Assembly: GCF_044542075.1 (NCBI RefSeq)
Contig: NZ_JBITTU010000002.1
Coordinates: 546,555-610,554, forward strand
Reading direction: 5' to 3'
Length of the DNA: 64,000 nucleotides
From: Leeuwenhoekiella sp044542075
Lineage (GTDB): Bacteria; Bacteroidota; Bacteroidia; Flavobacteriales; Flavobacteriaceae
Shown: positions 53,706-62,694 of the stretch, in pieces
Layout of the letters: each line of letters opens with the position of its first letter
Position numbering within the stretch: the first letter of the stretch is position 1
Program-made: the position numbers and the translations under genes
The notes under the pieces: model-generated
What the model saw: the letters and a program-made list of their open reading frames with translations, nothing else
Told to the model about the DNA's origin: nothing
Database searches by the model: none

Positions 53706-55031
53706 ATGAAAGAAAAACTAATAATTACAGGTGTTTCTGTAAAAGACGTAAGATTTCCTACGAGTAAGTCTTTAGATGGTTCAGACGCCATGAATACAGA
53801 TCCTGATTACTCAGCAACCTACGTTATTTTGGAAACCAATAATCCAGATTTAGAAGGTCATGGTTTGACTTTTACCATAGGACGAGGTAACGAAATTTGT
53901 GTTAGTGCCGTTAAAGCTCTTTCCCCTTTAATTATAGGTAAGACCTTAGAAAGTTTTACTCAGGATATGGGTAAGTTTTGGAAGATGATTACGGGTGATA
54001 GTCAATTAAGATGGTTAGGTCCTGAAAAAGGGGTCATTCATTTAGCTACCGGAGCCGTTGTTAATGCAGTTTGGGATTTATATGCTAAAGCAGCCGGTAA
54101 ACCTCTCTGGAGACTTCTATCAGAGATGTCTCCCGATGAATTGATTTCATGTATTGATTTTACTTATATAACAGATGTTTTAACTCCAGAAGAAGCTTTA
54201 CAGATTCTTAAAGATAAAGAGAAAACTAAAAAGGAGCGCACAGATATACTTCTTAGAAATGGATATCCTGCGTATACAACCTCGGCGGGTTGGTTAGGTT
54301 ATTCTGATGAGAAAATGCGAAAACTCTGCCGGGAAGCCAAAGAAAGCGGATTTAAACATATGAAAATTAAGGTAGGTGCAGATCTAAAAGATGATATGCG
54401 AAGAGCTGCTATAATTAGAGAAGAAATAGGTGATGATCTAAAACTAATGATGGATGCTAACCAGAAATGGGATGTTGATGAGGCTATAACTAATATGGCT
54501 GAACTTAAAAAATTTAATCCCTGGTGGATTGAAGAACCAACTAGCCCAGATGACATTTTAGGTCATGCTAAAATTGCAAAAGCTGTAAGTCCTATTCTTG
54601 TTGCTACTGGAGAACATTGCCAGAATAGAGTAATATTTAAGCAGTTAATGCAGGCAGAAGCTATGGGTATTTGTCAAATCGATAGCTGCAGAGTAGGTGG
54701 TGTTAATGAGATTTTAGCAATACTCTTAATGGCTGCAAAATTTAAAATCCCAGTGTGTCCTCATGCTGGAGGCGTGGGGCTGTGTGAGTACGTACAACAC
54801 CTCTCTATGATAGACTTTATAGCTATTAGCGGTTCTATGGAAGATCGTATAATCGAATTTGTAGATCATTTGCATGAACATTTTTTAGAACCTGTAGTTA
54901 TTAAAAATGGTTGCTACATGCCACCAGAATTGCCGGGCTATAGTATTACGATGAAAAATGACTCTCTTGAAGATTTTGGTTTTCCCAATGGGAAAGAATG
55001 GAAGCTAGAAAGTAATACTGTAACCGCATAA
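53706..55031 (+). CDS. L-fuconate dehydratase (enolase superfamily)
   Basis: A 441-residue enolase-superfamily enzyme. The active-site set is complete: Lys220 and Lys222 (MKIKVG), metal ligands Asp250 (MMDANQKWD), Glu276 (WIEEPTSPDD) and Glu303 (ATGEH), and the Asp326/His353 dyad (QIDSC, CPHAGG). From memory, each position is two higher than in the Xanthomonas campestris L-fuconate dehydratase, and length also matches. It removes water from L-fuconate to give 2-keto-3-deoxy-L-fuconate in the cytoplasm. A TTG at 53685 could extend the frame by seven residues, but it lies inside the -7 promoter box, so ATG 53706 is the start. It heads the six-gene fucose-catabolic operon. Confidence 0.94.
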   Translation: MKEKLIITGVSVKDVRFPTSKSLDGSDAMNTDPDYSATYVILETNNPDLEGHGLTFTIGRGNEICVSAVKALSPLIIGKTLESFTQDMGKFWKMITGDSQLRWLGPEKGVIHLATGAVVNAVWDLYAKAAGKPLWRLLSEMSPDELISCIDFTYITDVLTPEEALQILKDKEKTKKERTDILLRNGYPAYTTSAGWLGYSDEKMRKLCREAKESGFKHMKIKVGADLKDDMRRAAIIREEIGDDLKLMMDANQKWDVDEAITNMAELKKFNPWWIEEPTSPDDILGHAKIAKAVSPILVATGEHCQNRVIFKQLMQAEAMGICQIDSCRVGGVNEILAILLMAAKFKIPVCPHAGGVGLCEYVQHLSMIDFIAISGSMEDRIIEFVDHLHEHFLEPVVIKNGCYMPPELPGYSITMKNDSLEDFGFPNGKEWKLESNTVTA

Positions 55032-55060
55032 AACAGCTTAAAAAATAGAACTTACATACT

Positions 55061-55837
55061 ATGGCTTCATATAATTATAAAGAAAAACATGTATTGGTAA
55101 CCGGCGGCGGAAGTGGCATAGGTAAAGCTATTTCTCAAGGTTTTGCTCAAAATGGAGCTTTCGTGCACATTTTAGATATAACATCAAATCACTATGAAGA
55201 TACTGTTCAGGAAATAAGAGCCGCTGGTGGAATCGCAAAAGGATATGTTTGCGATGTTTCAAAACAAGATCAGGTACTTGAAGTCATAAATACAATAGCA
55301 GCATCAAATAGTATTGATATCTTAATAAATAATGCCGGTATTGCACATGTAGGAAATATCGAAAAAACTACAGAAGCAGATATGGACAGGCTATATGAGG
55401 TAAACGTTAAAGGTGTCTATAACTGTATTTATGCAACAATACCTCATCTTAAAGTAAATGGTGGTGTTGTACTTAATATGGCTTCAATAGCTTCAAGTGT
55501 TGGGATTGCAGACCGATTTGCCTATTCTATGACAAAAGGCGCAGTTCTTACAATGACCTATTCAATTGCAAAAGATTATTTAAAAGATAAAATTAGATGT
55601 TGCAGCATTTCACCTGCGCGGGTACATACCCCATTTGTAGATAATTTTATTTCAAAAAATTATGCAGGGCAGGAGGAAGAGATGTTTGAGAAACTTTCTA
55701 AATCCCAACCTATAGGAAGAATGGGATTACCATCTGAAGTTGCAGCATTAGCCTTATTTTTATGCTCTGATGAGGCCTCTTTCATTACAGGAACAGACTT
55801 TCCTATAGATGGAGGTTTTATAAGACTAAACAACTAA
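55061..55837 (+). CDS. SDR dehydrogenase, probable 2-keto-3-deoxy-L-fuconate dehydrogenase
   Basis: A 258-residue short-chain dehydrogenase. The nucleotide motif TGGGSGIG is at 14-21, NNAG at 90-93, and the catalytic Tyr155 and Lys159 in AYSMTKG. The C-terminal TGTDFPIDGGF segment is typical. In the non-phosphorylative L-fucose pathway an NAD-dependent SDR oxidises 2-keto-3-deoxy-L-fuconate at C4 to the 2,4-diketo acid. Its place between the dehydratase (29 bp gap) and the FAH-type cleavage enzyme (12 bp gap) fits that step. The other SDR at 57574 fits the first step. The two roles could in principle be exchanged, but homology of the second to known fucose dehydrogenases supports this order. 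Confidence 0.86.
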   Translation: MASYNYKEKHVLVTGGGSGIGKAISQGFAQNGAFVHILDITSNHYEDTVQEIRAAGGIAKGYVCDVSKQDQVLEVINTIAASNSIDILINNAGIAHVGNIEKTTEADMDRLYEVNVKGVYNCIYATIPHLKVNGGVVLNMASIASSVGIADRFAYSMTKGAVLTMTYSIAKDYLKDKIRCCSISPARVHTPFVDNFISKNYAGQEEEMFEKLSKSQPIGRMGLPSEVAALALFLCSDEASFITGTDFPIDGGFIRLNN

Positions 55838-55849
55838 AATCAAAAACAA

Positions 55850-56701
55850 ATGAAACTTATACGCATAGGAAAAACAGGTGATGAGAAACCAGGCGTAGAA
55901 TTAGCTAATGGCGACCGCATAAATGTATCAAAATTTGTAGCAGATTTTGATGAAGATTTTTTTGGTACAAATGGCATTGAGCGCTTAGCAGATTGGTTGA
56001 AAGAAAACAGCCGTGACTTGCCCAAATTTGATAAAAGTTTGCGTGTAGGCCCGCCGGTAAAAAGACCGTCTAAGATTGTCTGTGTAGGTCTAAATTATGC
56101 AAAGCATGCGCAGGAAAGTGGCATGACATTGCCTAAAGAACCGGTTTTATTCTTTAAAGCTACATCTGCAATTGTAGGGCCTAATGACGATTTAATAATT
56201 CCTAAAGGAAGTAAAAAAACAGACTGGGAAGTAGAGTTAGGTGTAGTAATAGGCGAGAAAGCGAGTTATGTTTCTGAAGACCAGGCAATGCATCATGTAG
56301 CAGGCTATATTTTGCATAACGATTATAGCGAACGTGAATTTCAATTAGAGCGCGAGGGGCAATGGGTTAAAGGAAAAAGCTGCGATTCTTTTGCACCTAT
56401 AGGACCATATATAGTCACTAAAGATGAAGTTAAAGACGTACATAATCTCAACCTATGGTTAAAATTAAATGGGGAAATGATGCAAAACAGCAATACTTCA
56501 GATTTAGTTTTTAATATTCCGCAGTTAGTGAGTTATATAAGCCAATATATGACTTTATTACCTGGTGATATAATTTCGACAGGGACACCATTTGGGGTAG
56601 GGTTAGGTTTTAATCCACCTAAATATTTGAAGCCAGGTGATGTTATAGAATTAGGTATTGAAGGTTTAGGAGTTTCTAAACAAACAGCACGAGCTCTATA
56701 A
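55850..56701 (+). CDS. FAH family hydrolase, probable 2,4-diketo-3-deoxy-L-fuconate hydrolase
   Basis: A 283-residue fumarylacetoacetate hydrolase-family enzyme. The C-terminal catalytic domain contains the metal-ligand WEVELGVVIG segment, the HNDYSEREFQLE segment, GKSCDSFAPIGPY and the STGTPFGVG and LKPGDVIELGIEGLG segments. It resembles the UGL/2,4-diketo-3-deoxy-L-fuconate and rhamnonate hydrolases, which split the diketo acid into pyruvate and L-lactate. The stop codon overlaps the lactonase ATG by one base (TAATG), so the two are translationally coupled. Position in the operon supports the fucose role. It is a different branch from the FAH protein at 33377. Confidence 0.87.
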   Translation: MKLIRIGKTGDEKPGVELANGDRINVSKFVADFDEDFFGTNGIERLADWLKENSRDLPKFDKSLRVGPPVKRPSKIVCVGLNYAKHAQESGMTLPKEPVLFFKATSAIVGPNDDLIIPKGSKKTDWEVELGVVIGEKASYVSEDQAMHHVAGYILHNDYSEREFQLEREGQWVKGKSCDSFAPIGPYIVTKDEVKDVHNLNLWLKLNGEMMQNSNTSDLVFNIPQLVSYISQYMTLLPGDIISTGTPFGVGLGFNPPKYLKPGDVIELGIEGLGVSKQTARAL

Positions 56702-57531
56702 TGATCATAGATAGTCATCAACATTTCTGGAACTATAATCCTGTTAAAGATGACTGGATTACTGATGACATGAAGGTATTAAAACGTGACTTTTTACCTA
56801 AAGAATTATCTAAAATTTACAAGGAGTTAAGCATTAGTGGTTGTGTTGCAGTACAAGCTGATCAATCTGAGGAGGAAACAATATTCTTATTGGACCTAGC
56901 TGAAAAACACGACTTTATTAAAGGGGTTGTAGGTTGGGTAGATTTGCAAAATCCTCAAGTAAATGAGCATTTATCTTACTATGCAAAAAACAAATATTTT
57001 AAAGGTGTTCGGCATATTTTACAGGCTGAAGATTCAAGTTTTATGCATAAATCTGAATTTCTCAACGGAATAAAGAATTTAGATGGTTTAGGTTTATCAT
57101 ATGATCTCTTAATACATCCACATCAGTTAGAAAGTACAGCAAAATTAGTTTCTCAGTTTCCAGATTTAAATTTTGTAATAGACCATTTAGCAAAGCCAAA
57201 TATTAAAATGAAAGAACTGAAGCATTGGAAAAATGATCTTACCCGAGTAGCCTCATTTACCAATGTACATTGTAAAATTTCGGGTTTGGTGACAGAAGCA
57301 AATTGGACCGCTTGGCAATTCTCTGAATTAAAGCCCTACATCGATGTAGTAGTAGAGTTTTTTGGGGTAGAGCGTGTTATGTTTGGTTCAGACTGGCCTG
57401 TTTCTAATTTAGCCGCCTCATACAAGGAGGTTTTAGGAATTTTAGATCAATATCTGGTTGGCTTCTCTGATGCTGAAAAAAATAAAATTCTAGCATTAAA
57501 TGCGGTAAACTTTTACAATCTCGATTTATAA
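56701..57531 (+). CDS. Amidohydrolase family L-fuconolactonase
   Basis: A 276-residue amidohydrolase of the COG3618 type. The metal-site HQHFW motif is at residues 6-10, the DHLAKP segment at about 161-166, and FGSDWPVSN near 221-229 holds the conserved Asp. The opening DSHQHFWNY and the following W-rich segment are typical of fucono- and rhamnono-lactonases. It would hydrolyse the lactone made by fucose dehydrogenase to L-fuconate. The start overlaps the previous stop by one base. It precedes the fucose dehydrogenase gene by 42 bp. L-rhamnono-lactonase is a close relative and the main alternative; the operon settles it for fucose. Confidence 0.9.
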   Translation: MIIDSHQHFWNYNPVKDDWITDDMKVLKRDFLPKELSKIYKELSISGCVAVQADQSEEETIFLLDLAEKHDFIKGVVGWVDLQNPQVNEHLSYYAKNKYFKGVRHILQAEDSSFMHKSEFLNGIKNLDGLGLSYDLLIHPHQLESTAKLVSQFPDLNFVIDHLAKPNIKMKELKHWKNDLTRVASFTNVHCKISGLVTEANWTAWQFSELKPYIDVVVEFFGVERVMFGSDWPVSNLAASYKEVLGILDQYLVGFSDAEKNKILALNAVNFYNLDL

Positions 57532-57573
57532 ATAAAAAATTATTAACGCCCTCTACATTTTTAAACTAAAACG

Positions 57574-58353
57574 ATGGATCTGTACTTAAAAGATAAAGTT
57601 ATTGTTGTTACAGGAGGTTCTTCTGGGATTGGTAAAGGTATTTGCATGGCTTTAGTTCAAGAATGTGCTATTCCATTTATTATAGGTCGCAATAAAGACC
57701 GCATTGATTCTTTTATCGCTGAGATTGAAGCTAACGGAGGTAAAGCAGGTAGAGCCTATGCTGAACTTACAGACCCCACCCAATGTGAAAATGCAATAAA
57801 AATTGCAATTACAGAATTTGGTAAGATTGATGGTTTAATAAATAATGCGGGTATTAATGATTCTGTGGGATTAGAACATGGCACCTACGAGGCATTTATA
57901 GAGTCCTTACATAAAAACGTAATTCATTATTATCATCTGGCAAAATTGGTGCTACCAGAACTTAAAAAGAATAAAGGAGCCATTGTAAATATTGGTTCTA
58001 AAACATCAATTACGGGCCAGGGCGGTACATCTGGATATGCTGCGGCAAATGGAGCACGTAATGCGCTTACCAGGGAATGGGCGGTAGAATTATTGCCCTA
58101 TTCAATACGTGTAAATGCCGTAATAGTAGCAGAATGTTATACACCTCTTTATAAAAAATGGATTAACACATTTGATAATCCCGAAACAAAGCTGGCCGAT
58201 ATATCTAAAAATATTCCCTTAGAGAATAGAATGACAACAGAGCAAGAAATTGCAGATACGGTACTCTTTTTAATGTCATCAAGATCGAGCCACACTACCG
58301 GTCAGCTACTTTTTGTAGACGGAGGTTATACTCATTTAGACAGATCAATTTAG
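57574..58353 (+). CDS. SDR family probable L-fucose dehydrogenase, catalytic Lys replaced by Asn
   Basis: A 259-residue short-chain dehydrogenase. The cofactor motif TGGSSGIG is at 13-20, NNAG at 90-93, Ser142 and Tyr155 are present. The usual YxxxK lysine is instead Asn159 (GYAAANGAR, bases 58033-58059). The C-terminal SSHTTGQLLFVDGGYTHLDR and the AECYTPLYKKWI segments match bacterial L-fucose dehydrogenases as recalled. The expected reaction is NAD(P)-dependent oxidation of L-fucose to the lactone. Loss of the lysine would usually lower activity strongly, so either another group substitutes or this is a lineage trait. The gene is intact and is followed by FucP after 12 bp. Confidence 0.83.
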   Translation: MDLYLKDKVIVVTGGSSGIGKGICMALVQECAIPFIIGRNKDRIDSFIAEIEANGGKAGRAYAELTDPTQCENAIKIAITEFGKIDGLINNAGINDSVGLEHGTYEAFIESLHKNVIHYYHLAKLVLPELKKNKGAIVNIGSKTSITGQGGTSGYAAANGARNALTREWAVELLPYSIRVNAVIVAECYTPLYKKWINTFDNPETKLADISKNIPLENRMTTEQEIADTVLFLMSSRSSHTTGQLLFVDGGYTHLDRSI

Positions 58354-58365
58354 CTTTTTTAACAG

Positions 58366-59673
58366 ATGAACCTAAAAGAAGAAATACCTGTAGTTGCTAA
58401 AAAGGTTATTATACCTTTTATACTTATAACCTCCTTATTTGGGTTGTGGGGTTTTGCTAATGCGGTTACAGATCCTATGGTACAAGCATTTAAAAAAGTT
58501 CTTGAGTTGTCAAACTCCCAAGCTGCATGGGTACAAATGGCATTTTATGGGGGTTATTTTTGTATGGCATTACCTGCAGCACTATTTGTTAGAAAATACA
58601 GCTATAAAGTGGGTGTACTTATAGGTTTAGCACTTTATGCCATTGGCGCCTTATTATTTTATCCCGCCGCAATTACAGGGCAATTTTGGTTCTTTTGTTT
58701 GGGGTTATATATTTTGACATTTGGATTAGCTTTTTTAGAAACTACGGCAAACCCATACATTTTAGCAATGGGGCATTCTAAAACAGCTACACAGCGATTA
58801 AACCTCGCTCAGGCCTTTAACCCTGTAGGACTCATTTTAGGCTTAGTAGTAGCCCAACAATTTGTTTTACAAAAATTACAATCTGATGATATAGAGAATT
58901 ACAGTTCATTAGCCGAAGCTCAGAAAATATTGATACGTACTTCAGATTTAATGGTTATAAAAAATCCCTATGTAATTCTGGGGTTTGTAATATTAATTGT
59001 CTTTTTTCTCATTCTTATTAGCAAGATGCCTCAAAAGAAGGGAGATGATCAAGACTCTAGTTTAGGAAATACCTTCTCAAAACTCAGTAAAAATTCAAAT
59101 TATACTTTAGGAGTTTTTTCTCAAATTATGTACGTGGGTGCACAAATTATGTGCTGGACGTATATTTATCAATATGCTGAGGGAATAGATATATCAAGTG
59201 AAGTAGCAGCAAATTATCAATTTGCTGCATTCATTTTGTTTTTTGTTGGTCGTGCTATAGGAACCTATCTGCTACGCTATCTACCTTCAGGTAAACTATT
59301 ATTTTATTACTCTGTTTTCGCAATTCTATCCTGTTTAGGTGTTATAGTGTTTCAAGGGGTTTTAGGTTTATATGCGCTTGTAGCAGTAACCTTTTTTATG
59401 TCTATAATGTTTCCTACAATTTATGGTATTGCTCTAGAAGGATTAAGCGAAGAGGAATCAAAGATAGGCGCTGCAGGTTTAGTTATGGCTATTGTAGGAG
59501 GCGCTCTTATGCCAAAGCTTCAAGGTATGCTTATAGATTTAGGAGGGTATGGAGTAAATGATATAAAAATTCTAGGAGTTAGCGAAGTCAACTTTTCGTT
59601 TACGTTACCTGCAATATGCTTTTTATGCATTGCAATTTATGGATATCGGGTGAAGACGAATCCCATATATTAA
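58366..59673 (+). CDS. fucP: L-fucose:proton symporter
   Basis: A 435-residue MFS sugar carrier of the FucP family with about twelve membrane segments. FANAVTDPMVQAFKKVLELS and AAWVQMAFYGGYFCMALPA near the N-terminus and SIMFPTIYGIALEGLSEEE near the C-terminus are signature stretches. It is the last gene of the fuconate operon, 12 bp after the fucose dehydrogenase gene, so it should import free L-fucose over the inner membrane. It is very similar to the carrier at 36701. No terminator hairpin follows directly; a long perfect palindrome without a T-run is at 59738-59769. Gene order strongly supports the fucose assignment. Confidence 0.92.
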   Translation: MNLKEEIPVVAKKVIIPFILITSLFGLWGFANAVTDPMVQAFKKVLELSNSQAAWVQMAFYGGYFCMALPAALFVRKYSYKVGVLIGLALYAIGALLFYPAAITGQFWFFCLGLYILTFGLAFLETTANPYILAMGHSKTATQRLNLAQAFNPVGLILGLVVAQQFVLQKLQSDDIENYSSLAEAQKILIRTSDLMVIKNPYVILGFVILIVFFLILISKMPQKKGDDQDSSLGNTFSKLSKNSNYTLGVFSQIMYVGAQIMCWTYIYQYAEGIDISSEVAANYQFAAFILFFVGRAIGTYLLRYLPSGKLLFYYSVFAILSCLGVIVFQGVLGLYALVAVTFFMSIMFPTIYGIALEGLSEEESKIGAAGLVMAIVGGALMPKLQGMLIDLGGYGVNDIKILGVSEVNFSFTLPAICFLCIAIYGYRVKTNPIY

Positions 59674-59737
59674 TACAACTACAACCAAACCAATTTATTA
59701 TTAAAAGAGCTTCTTAAGACTTCTAATGATGTAATGC

Positions 59738-59769
59738 CTGTGCTATCGATTTTTAAATCGATAGCACAG
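59738..59769. repeat. Perfect 32 bp inverted repeat between fucP and the FMN oxidase gene
   Basis: CTGTGCTATCGATTT, 2 bp, AAATCGATAGCACAG: 15 bp arms without mismatch. It lies 64 bp after fucP and 34 bp before the ATG at 59804. No T-run follows, so a simple terminator is unlikely. A regulator binding site, an RNA processing stem, or a bidirectional attenuator are the options. Confidence 0.7.
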
Positions 59770-59803
59770 TATAAACCGTACCTAATATTTAAAATTTTAA
59801 AAA

Positions 59804-60955
59804 ATGGATTTGACAGTAAATTCAAAGTATCCTTCTATAGAAGATCTGCGAAAAAAAGCGAAAAAACGTATCCCAAAGTTTGCATTTGAATATTTAGATG
59901 GTGGTTGTAATCAAGATGTCAACTTAAGAAAGAATACAGCAGAAATTAGGAAAATAGAATTAAACCCTTATTATTTAAACCAATATGCTAAACCTTCTCT
60001 AAAGACTGAATTATTTGGTCATATATACGATGCTCCATTTGGTATTGCGCCGGTAGGTTTACAAGGTATTATGTGGCCTAATGCACCAGAAATATTAGCT
60101 AAGGCAGCTTTTAAACACAATATACCTTTTGTTTTAAGTACGGTTACAACAAGTAGTATAGAACGTACAGCAGAAATTACAGAAGGTAAAGCCTGGTTTC
60201 AACTTTATCACCCTACTGAAGATAGATTGAGAGATGATATTATTAATAGGGCAGCTGCCGCTGAAATGCCGGTATTGGTCATATTATGTGATGTACCCAC
60301 TTTTGGTTACAGACCAAGGGATATCAGAAACGGCTTAGCAATGCCTCCAAAAATGTCTGTAGCAAATATTCTACAGGTATTAGGTAAACCCGCCTGGGCA
60401 ATGAATACCCTTAAATATGGGCAACCTACTTTTGAAACCTTAAAGCCATATATGCCAAAAGGTCTAAACTTAAGCGAACTAGGTAAATTTATGGATCAGA
60501 CTTTTTCAGGAAGGCTAAATGAAGATAAAATTAAACCAATTCGGGATCTGTGGAAGGGAAAACTAGTGCTTAAAGGCGTTGCAACGATAGAAGATGCTCA
60601 AAAAGCTCTAGATCTGGGCTTAGATGGGATAATTGTTTCTAACCACGGTGGAAGACAACTAGATGCAGGGCAATCAAGTATTAAACCCTTGGGTACTATT
60701 GCAGAAAAATTTAAAGATCAACTTACAGTAATGATGGATAGTGGGATCAGGTCTGGTCCTGATATCGCCAGAACATTAGCTAGTGGAGCGCAATTCAGTT
60801 TTTTAGGGAGGTCATTTATGTATGGCGTTTCTGCGTTGGGCAGAGATGGCGGAGACCATACAATTTCTTTATTAAAAACAGAACTCATGCAGGTTATGGA
60901 ACAAATAGGCTGCGAGAACATTAATAATATAAGTAATCATTTGGTTACTCATTAA
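59804..60955 (+). CDS. FMN-dependent alpha-hydroxy-acid oxidase/dehydrogenase (L-lactate dehydrogenase type)
   Basis: A 383-residue FMN TIM-barrel enzyme. The opening IEDLRKKAKKRIPKFAFEYLDGG is typical of the family, and the active-site signature SNHGGRQLD holds the catalytic His and Arg. FGIAPVGLQGIMWP and MDSGIRSGPDIA form the phosphate-binding region. Family members oxidise L-lactate, glycolate or mandelate. The fucose pathway encoded just before yields L-lactate and pyruvate, so lactate is the natural guess for the substrate. It is separated from fucP by 130 bp with a long palindrome between, so it probably has its own expression control. It may also belong with the following UPF0261 genes. 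Confidence 0.88.
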   Translation: MDLTVNSKYPSIEDLRKKAKKRIPKFAFEYLDGGCNQDVNLRKNTAEIRKIELNPYYLNQYAKPSLKTELFGHIYDAPFGIAPVGLQGIMWPNAPEILAKAAFKHNIPFVLSTVTTSSIERTAEITEGKAWFQLYHPTEDRLRDDIINRAAAAEMPVLVILCDVPTFGYRPRDIRNGLAMPPKMSVANILQVLGKPAWAMNTLKYGQPTFETLKPYMPKGLNLSELGKFMDQTFSGRLNEDKIKPIRDLWKGKLVLKGVATIEDAQKALDLGLDGIIVSNHGGRQLDAGQSSIKPLGTIAEKFKDQLTVMMDSGIRSGPDIARTLASGAQFSFLGRSFMYGVSALGRDGGDHTISLLKTELMQVMEQIGCENINNISNHLVTH

Positions 60956-61033
60956 TAAAAAAAGGAGAATGGGCTGTACCATTTATTCTTGCCATCTGTG
61001 AATAATTGCACGTACTATTAAAAAGAGATTGTT

Positions 61034-62236
61034 ATGGAAAAAATGAAAAAGGTATATATCATAGGCACATACGATACTAAAAGTGTCGAATTAGATTTTG
61101 TAAAAACCTGTCTTGAACAAACAGGTGTAAATGCTCTAACAATTGATGTTAGTACCCAAAAGCCATCAGATAATACAATAAAAGCAGATGTAAGTTCAGA
61201 AACTGTATTTCCTGAAGTTTATTCTACAGTGTATAGTTCTCGGGGTGATGCAATCTCAAAAATGGGTAAGGCTCTAAAAAAATATATTCTTAAGCAAAAT
61301 GATGTCGCGGCAGTGCTTGCCATAGGTGGTTCTGGAGGCACAAGTTTGGTTTCTTATTTAATGAAATCTCTTCCTGTGGGTTTGCCTAAGATTATTGTAT
61401 CTACGATGGCATCAGGTGATATTCGTCCATATATAGGAGCCAGTGATGTATATATGGTTTATTCAATTACAGATATAAAGGGCATTAATGCAATTTCTAC
61501 AACCATACTTAGTAATGCTGCGCATGCTATTTCAGGAATGATTATAAACAGTACGCCTGCATATACTAGTGAACTAGATATAGTGGGTATTTCTATGTTT
61601 GGAGTTACAACACCCTGTGCAAATCAAGTTGTAGCGCAATTAGAATCTAATTTTGACTGCCTTGTCTTTCATGCTACAGGTGTAGGCGGTCAAAGTATGG
61701 AAAAATTAATAGACTCTGGCTATATAAAAGGAGTGATTGACCTTACAACAACAGAAATCGCAGACCATCTTATGGGTGGAGTTTTAAGTGCAGGTGAAGA
61801 TAGATTAGGGGCTATAATACGTTCTCAAATACCCTATGTGGGATCTGTAGGAGCTTTAGATATGGTAAATTTTGGAGCTTTAGATAGCGTTCCTCAGAAA
61901 TTTAAAGATCGAAACTTATACGTGCATAATGAGCAGGTAACCTTGATGCGCACAAATGTTGAGGAAAATATTGTTATGGGAAAATGGTTAGCTACTAAAC
62001 TTAATCAAATGGAAGGTGAAGTTCGCTTCATTTTACCAATGAGAGGAGTTTCGGCTATTGATGTAGAAGGGCAAAGTTTTTATAATCCTAAAGCAAATAC
62101 TGCATTGTTTGAAACCTTAGAACAAGAGCTTTTTCAAACCACTAAACGCAAATTAATAAAACTGCCCTTTGCAATAAATGATAAGGAATTTAGTGAGGCA
62201 CTAGTAAAAAACTTTTACGAAATCAGAAATTTTTAA
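61034..62236 (+). CDS. UPF0261 / Tm-1-like ATP-binding domain protein
   Basis: A 400-residue protein of the UPF0261 family. KVYIIGTYDTKSVELDFVK at the N-terminus, AIGGSGGTSLV near 96-106, and STMASGDIRPYIGASDV near 126-142 are family segments; the glycine-rich stretch is likely for nucleotide binding. The family corresponds to the N-terminal part of the tomato Tm-1 protein. In bacteria the function is unknown; catabolic operons are a common setting. It starts 78 bp after the FMN oxidase and is followed 11 bp later by a cupin gene. Together with the TIM-barrel gene at 62695 it gives both halves of a Tm-1-type protein as separate chains. Confidence 0.85.
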   Translation: MEKMKKVYIIGTYDTKSVELDFVKTCLEQTGVNALTIDVSTQKPSDNTIKADVSSETVFPEVYSTVYSSRGDAISKMGKALKKYILKQNDVAAVLAIGGSGGTSLVSYLMKSLPVGLPKIIVSTMASGDIRPYIGASDVYMVYSITDIKGINAISTTILSNAAHAISGMIINSTPAYTSELDIVGISMFGVTTPCANQVVAQLESNFDCLVFHATGVGGQSMEKLIDSGYIKGVIDLTTTEIADHLMGGVLSAGEDRLGAIIRSQIPYVGSVGALDMVNFGALDSVPQKFKDRNLYVHNEQVTLMRTNVEENIVMGKWLATKLNQMEGEVRFILPMRGVSAIDVEGQSFYNPKANTALFETLEQELFQTTKRKLIKLPFAINDKEFSEALVKNFYEIRNF

Positions 62237-62247
62237 AACCTATTAAC

Positions 62248-62661
62248 ATGAAAAAAGCTTTAAAGAATTTTATTTTAGAATCTGACGCAACTTTAGAACA
62301 GCACGACTGGGGAACACTTAGATGGGTAACTAACCCTTCTGTTCAAGATGTGAAACAAATTACATCTCTGGTTGTGCACTTGCCAAAATCTCAAGGTCAT
62401 AATTTTCATTTACATCCAAATCAGGAAGAAGTAATTCACGTTTTAGAAGGTTCGATTGAACAGTGGATAGGAACTGAAAAGCATATTCTTAATGTAGGTG
62501 ATTCTGTATTTATACCGGCAAATCAAGTTCATGCCTCATTTCAATATGGTGAGCAGGAGGCAAAATTATTAGCAATATTAGGACCCTGTGCTGCGAATGA
62601 AGTAGGATATGAGATTGAAGATGTGTCAACTTTAAGCCCTTGGAATACATTAAGACAATAA
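62248..62661 (+). CDS. Small cupin-domain protein
   Basis: A 137-residue single-domain cupin. The metal-binding pattern is visible as HNFHLHPNQEEVIHVLEG (motif 1, with three His and a Glu) and DSVFIPANQVHASFQ (motif 2, His). Such proteins bind a metal and act as small dioxygenases, isomerases or sensors. It stands between the UPF0261 gene (11 bp) and the TIM-barrel gene (33 bp), so it is part of the same operon. No substrate can be named. No signal peptide is present, so it is cytoplasmic. Confidence 0.85.
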   Translation: MKKALKNFILESDATLEQHDWGTLRWVTNPSVQDVKQITSLVVHLPKSQGHNFHLHPNQEEVIHVLEGSIEQWIGTEKHILNVGDSVFIPANQVHASFQYGEQEAKLLAILGPCAANEVGYEIEDVSTLSPWNTLRQ

Positions 62662-62694
62662 AAAACATACAGCTATAATCTTACAAATAAAAAA

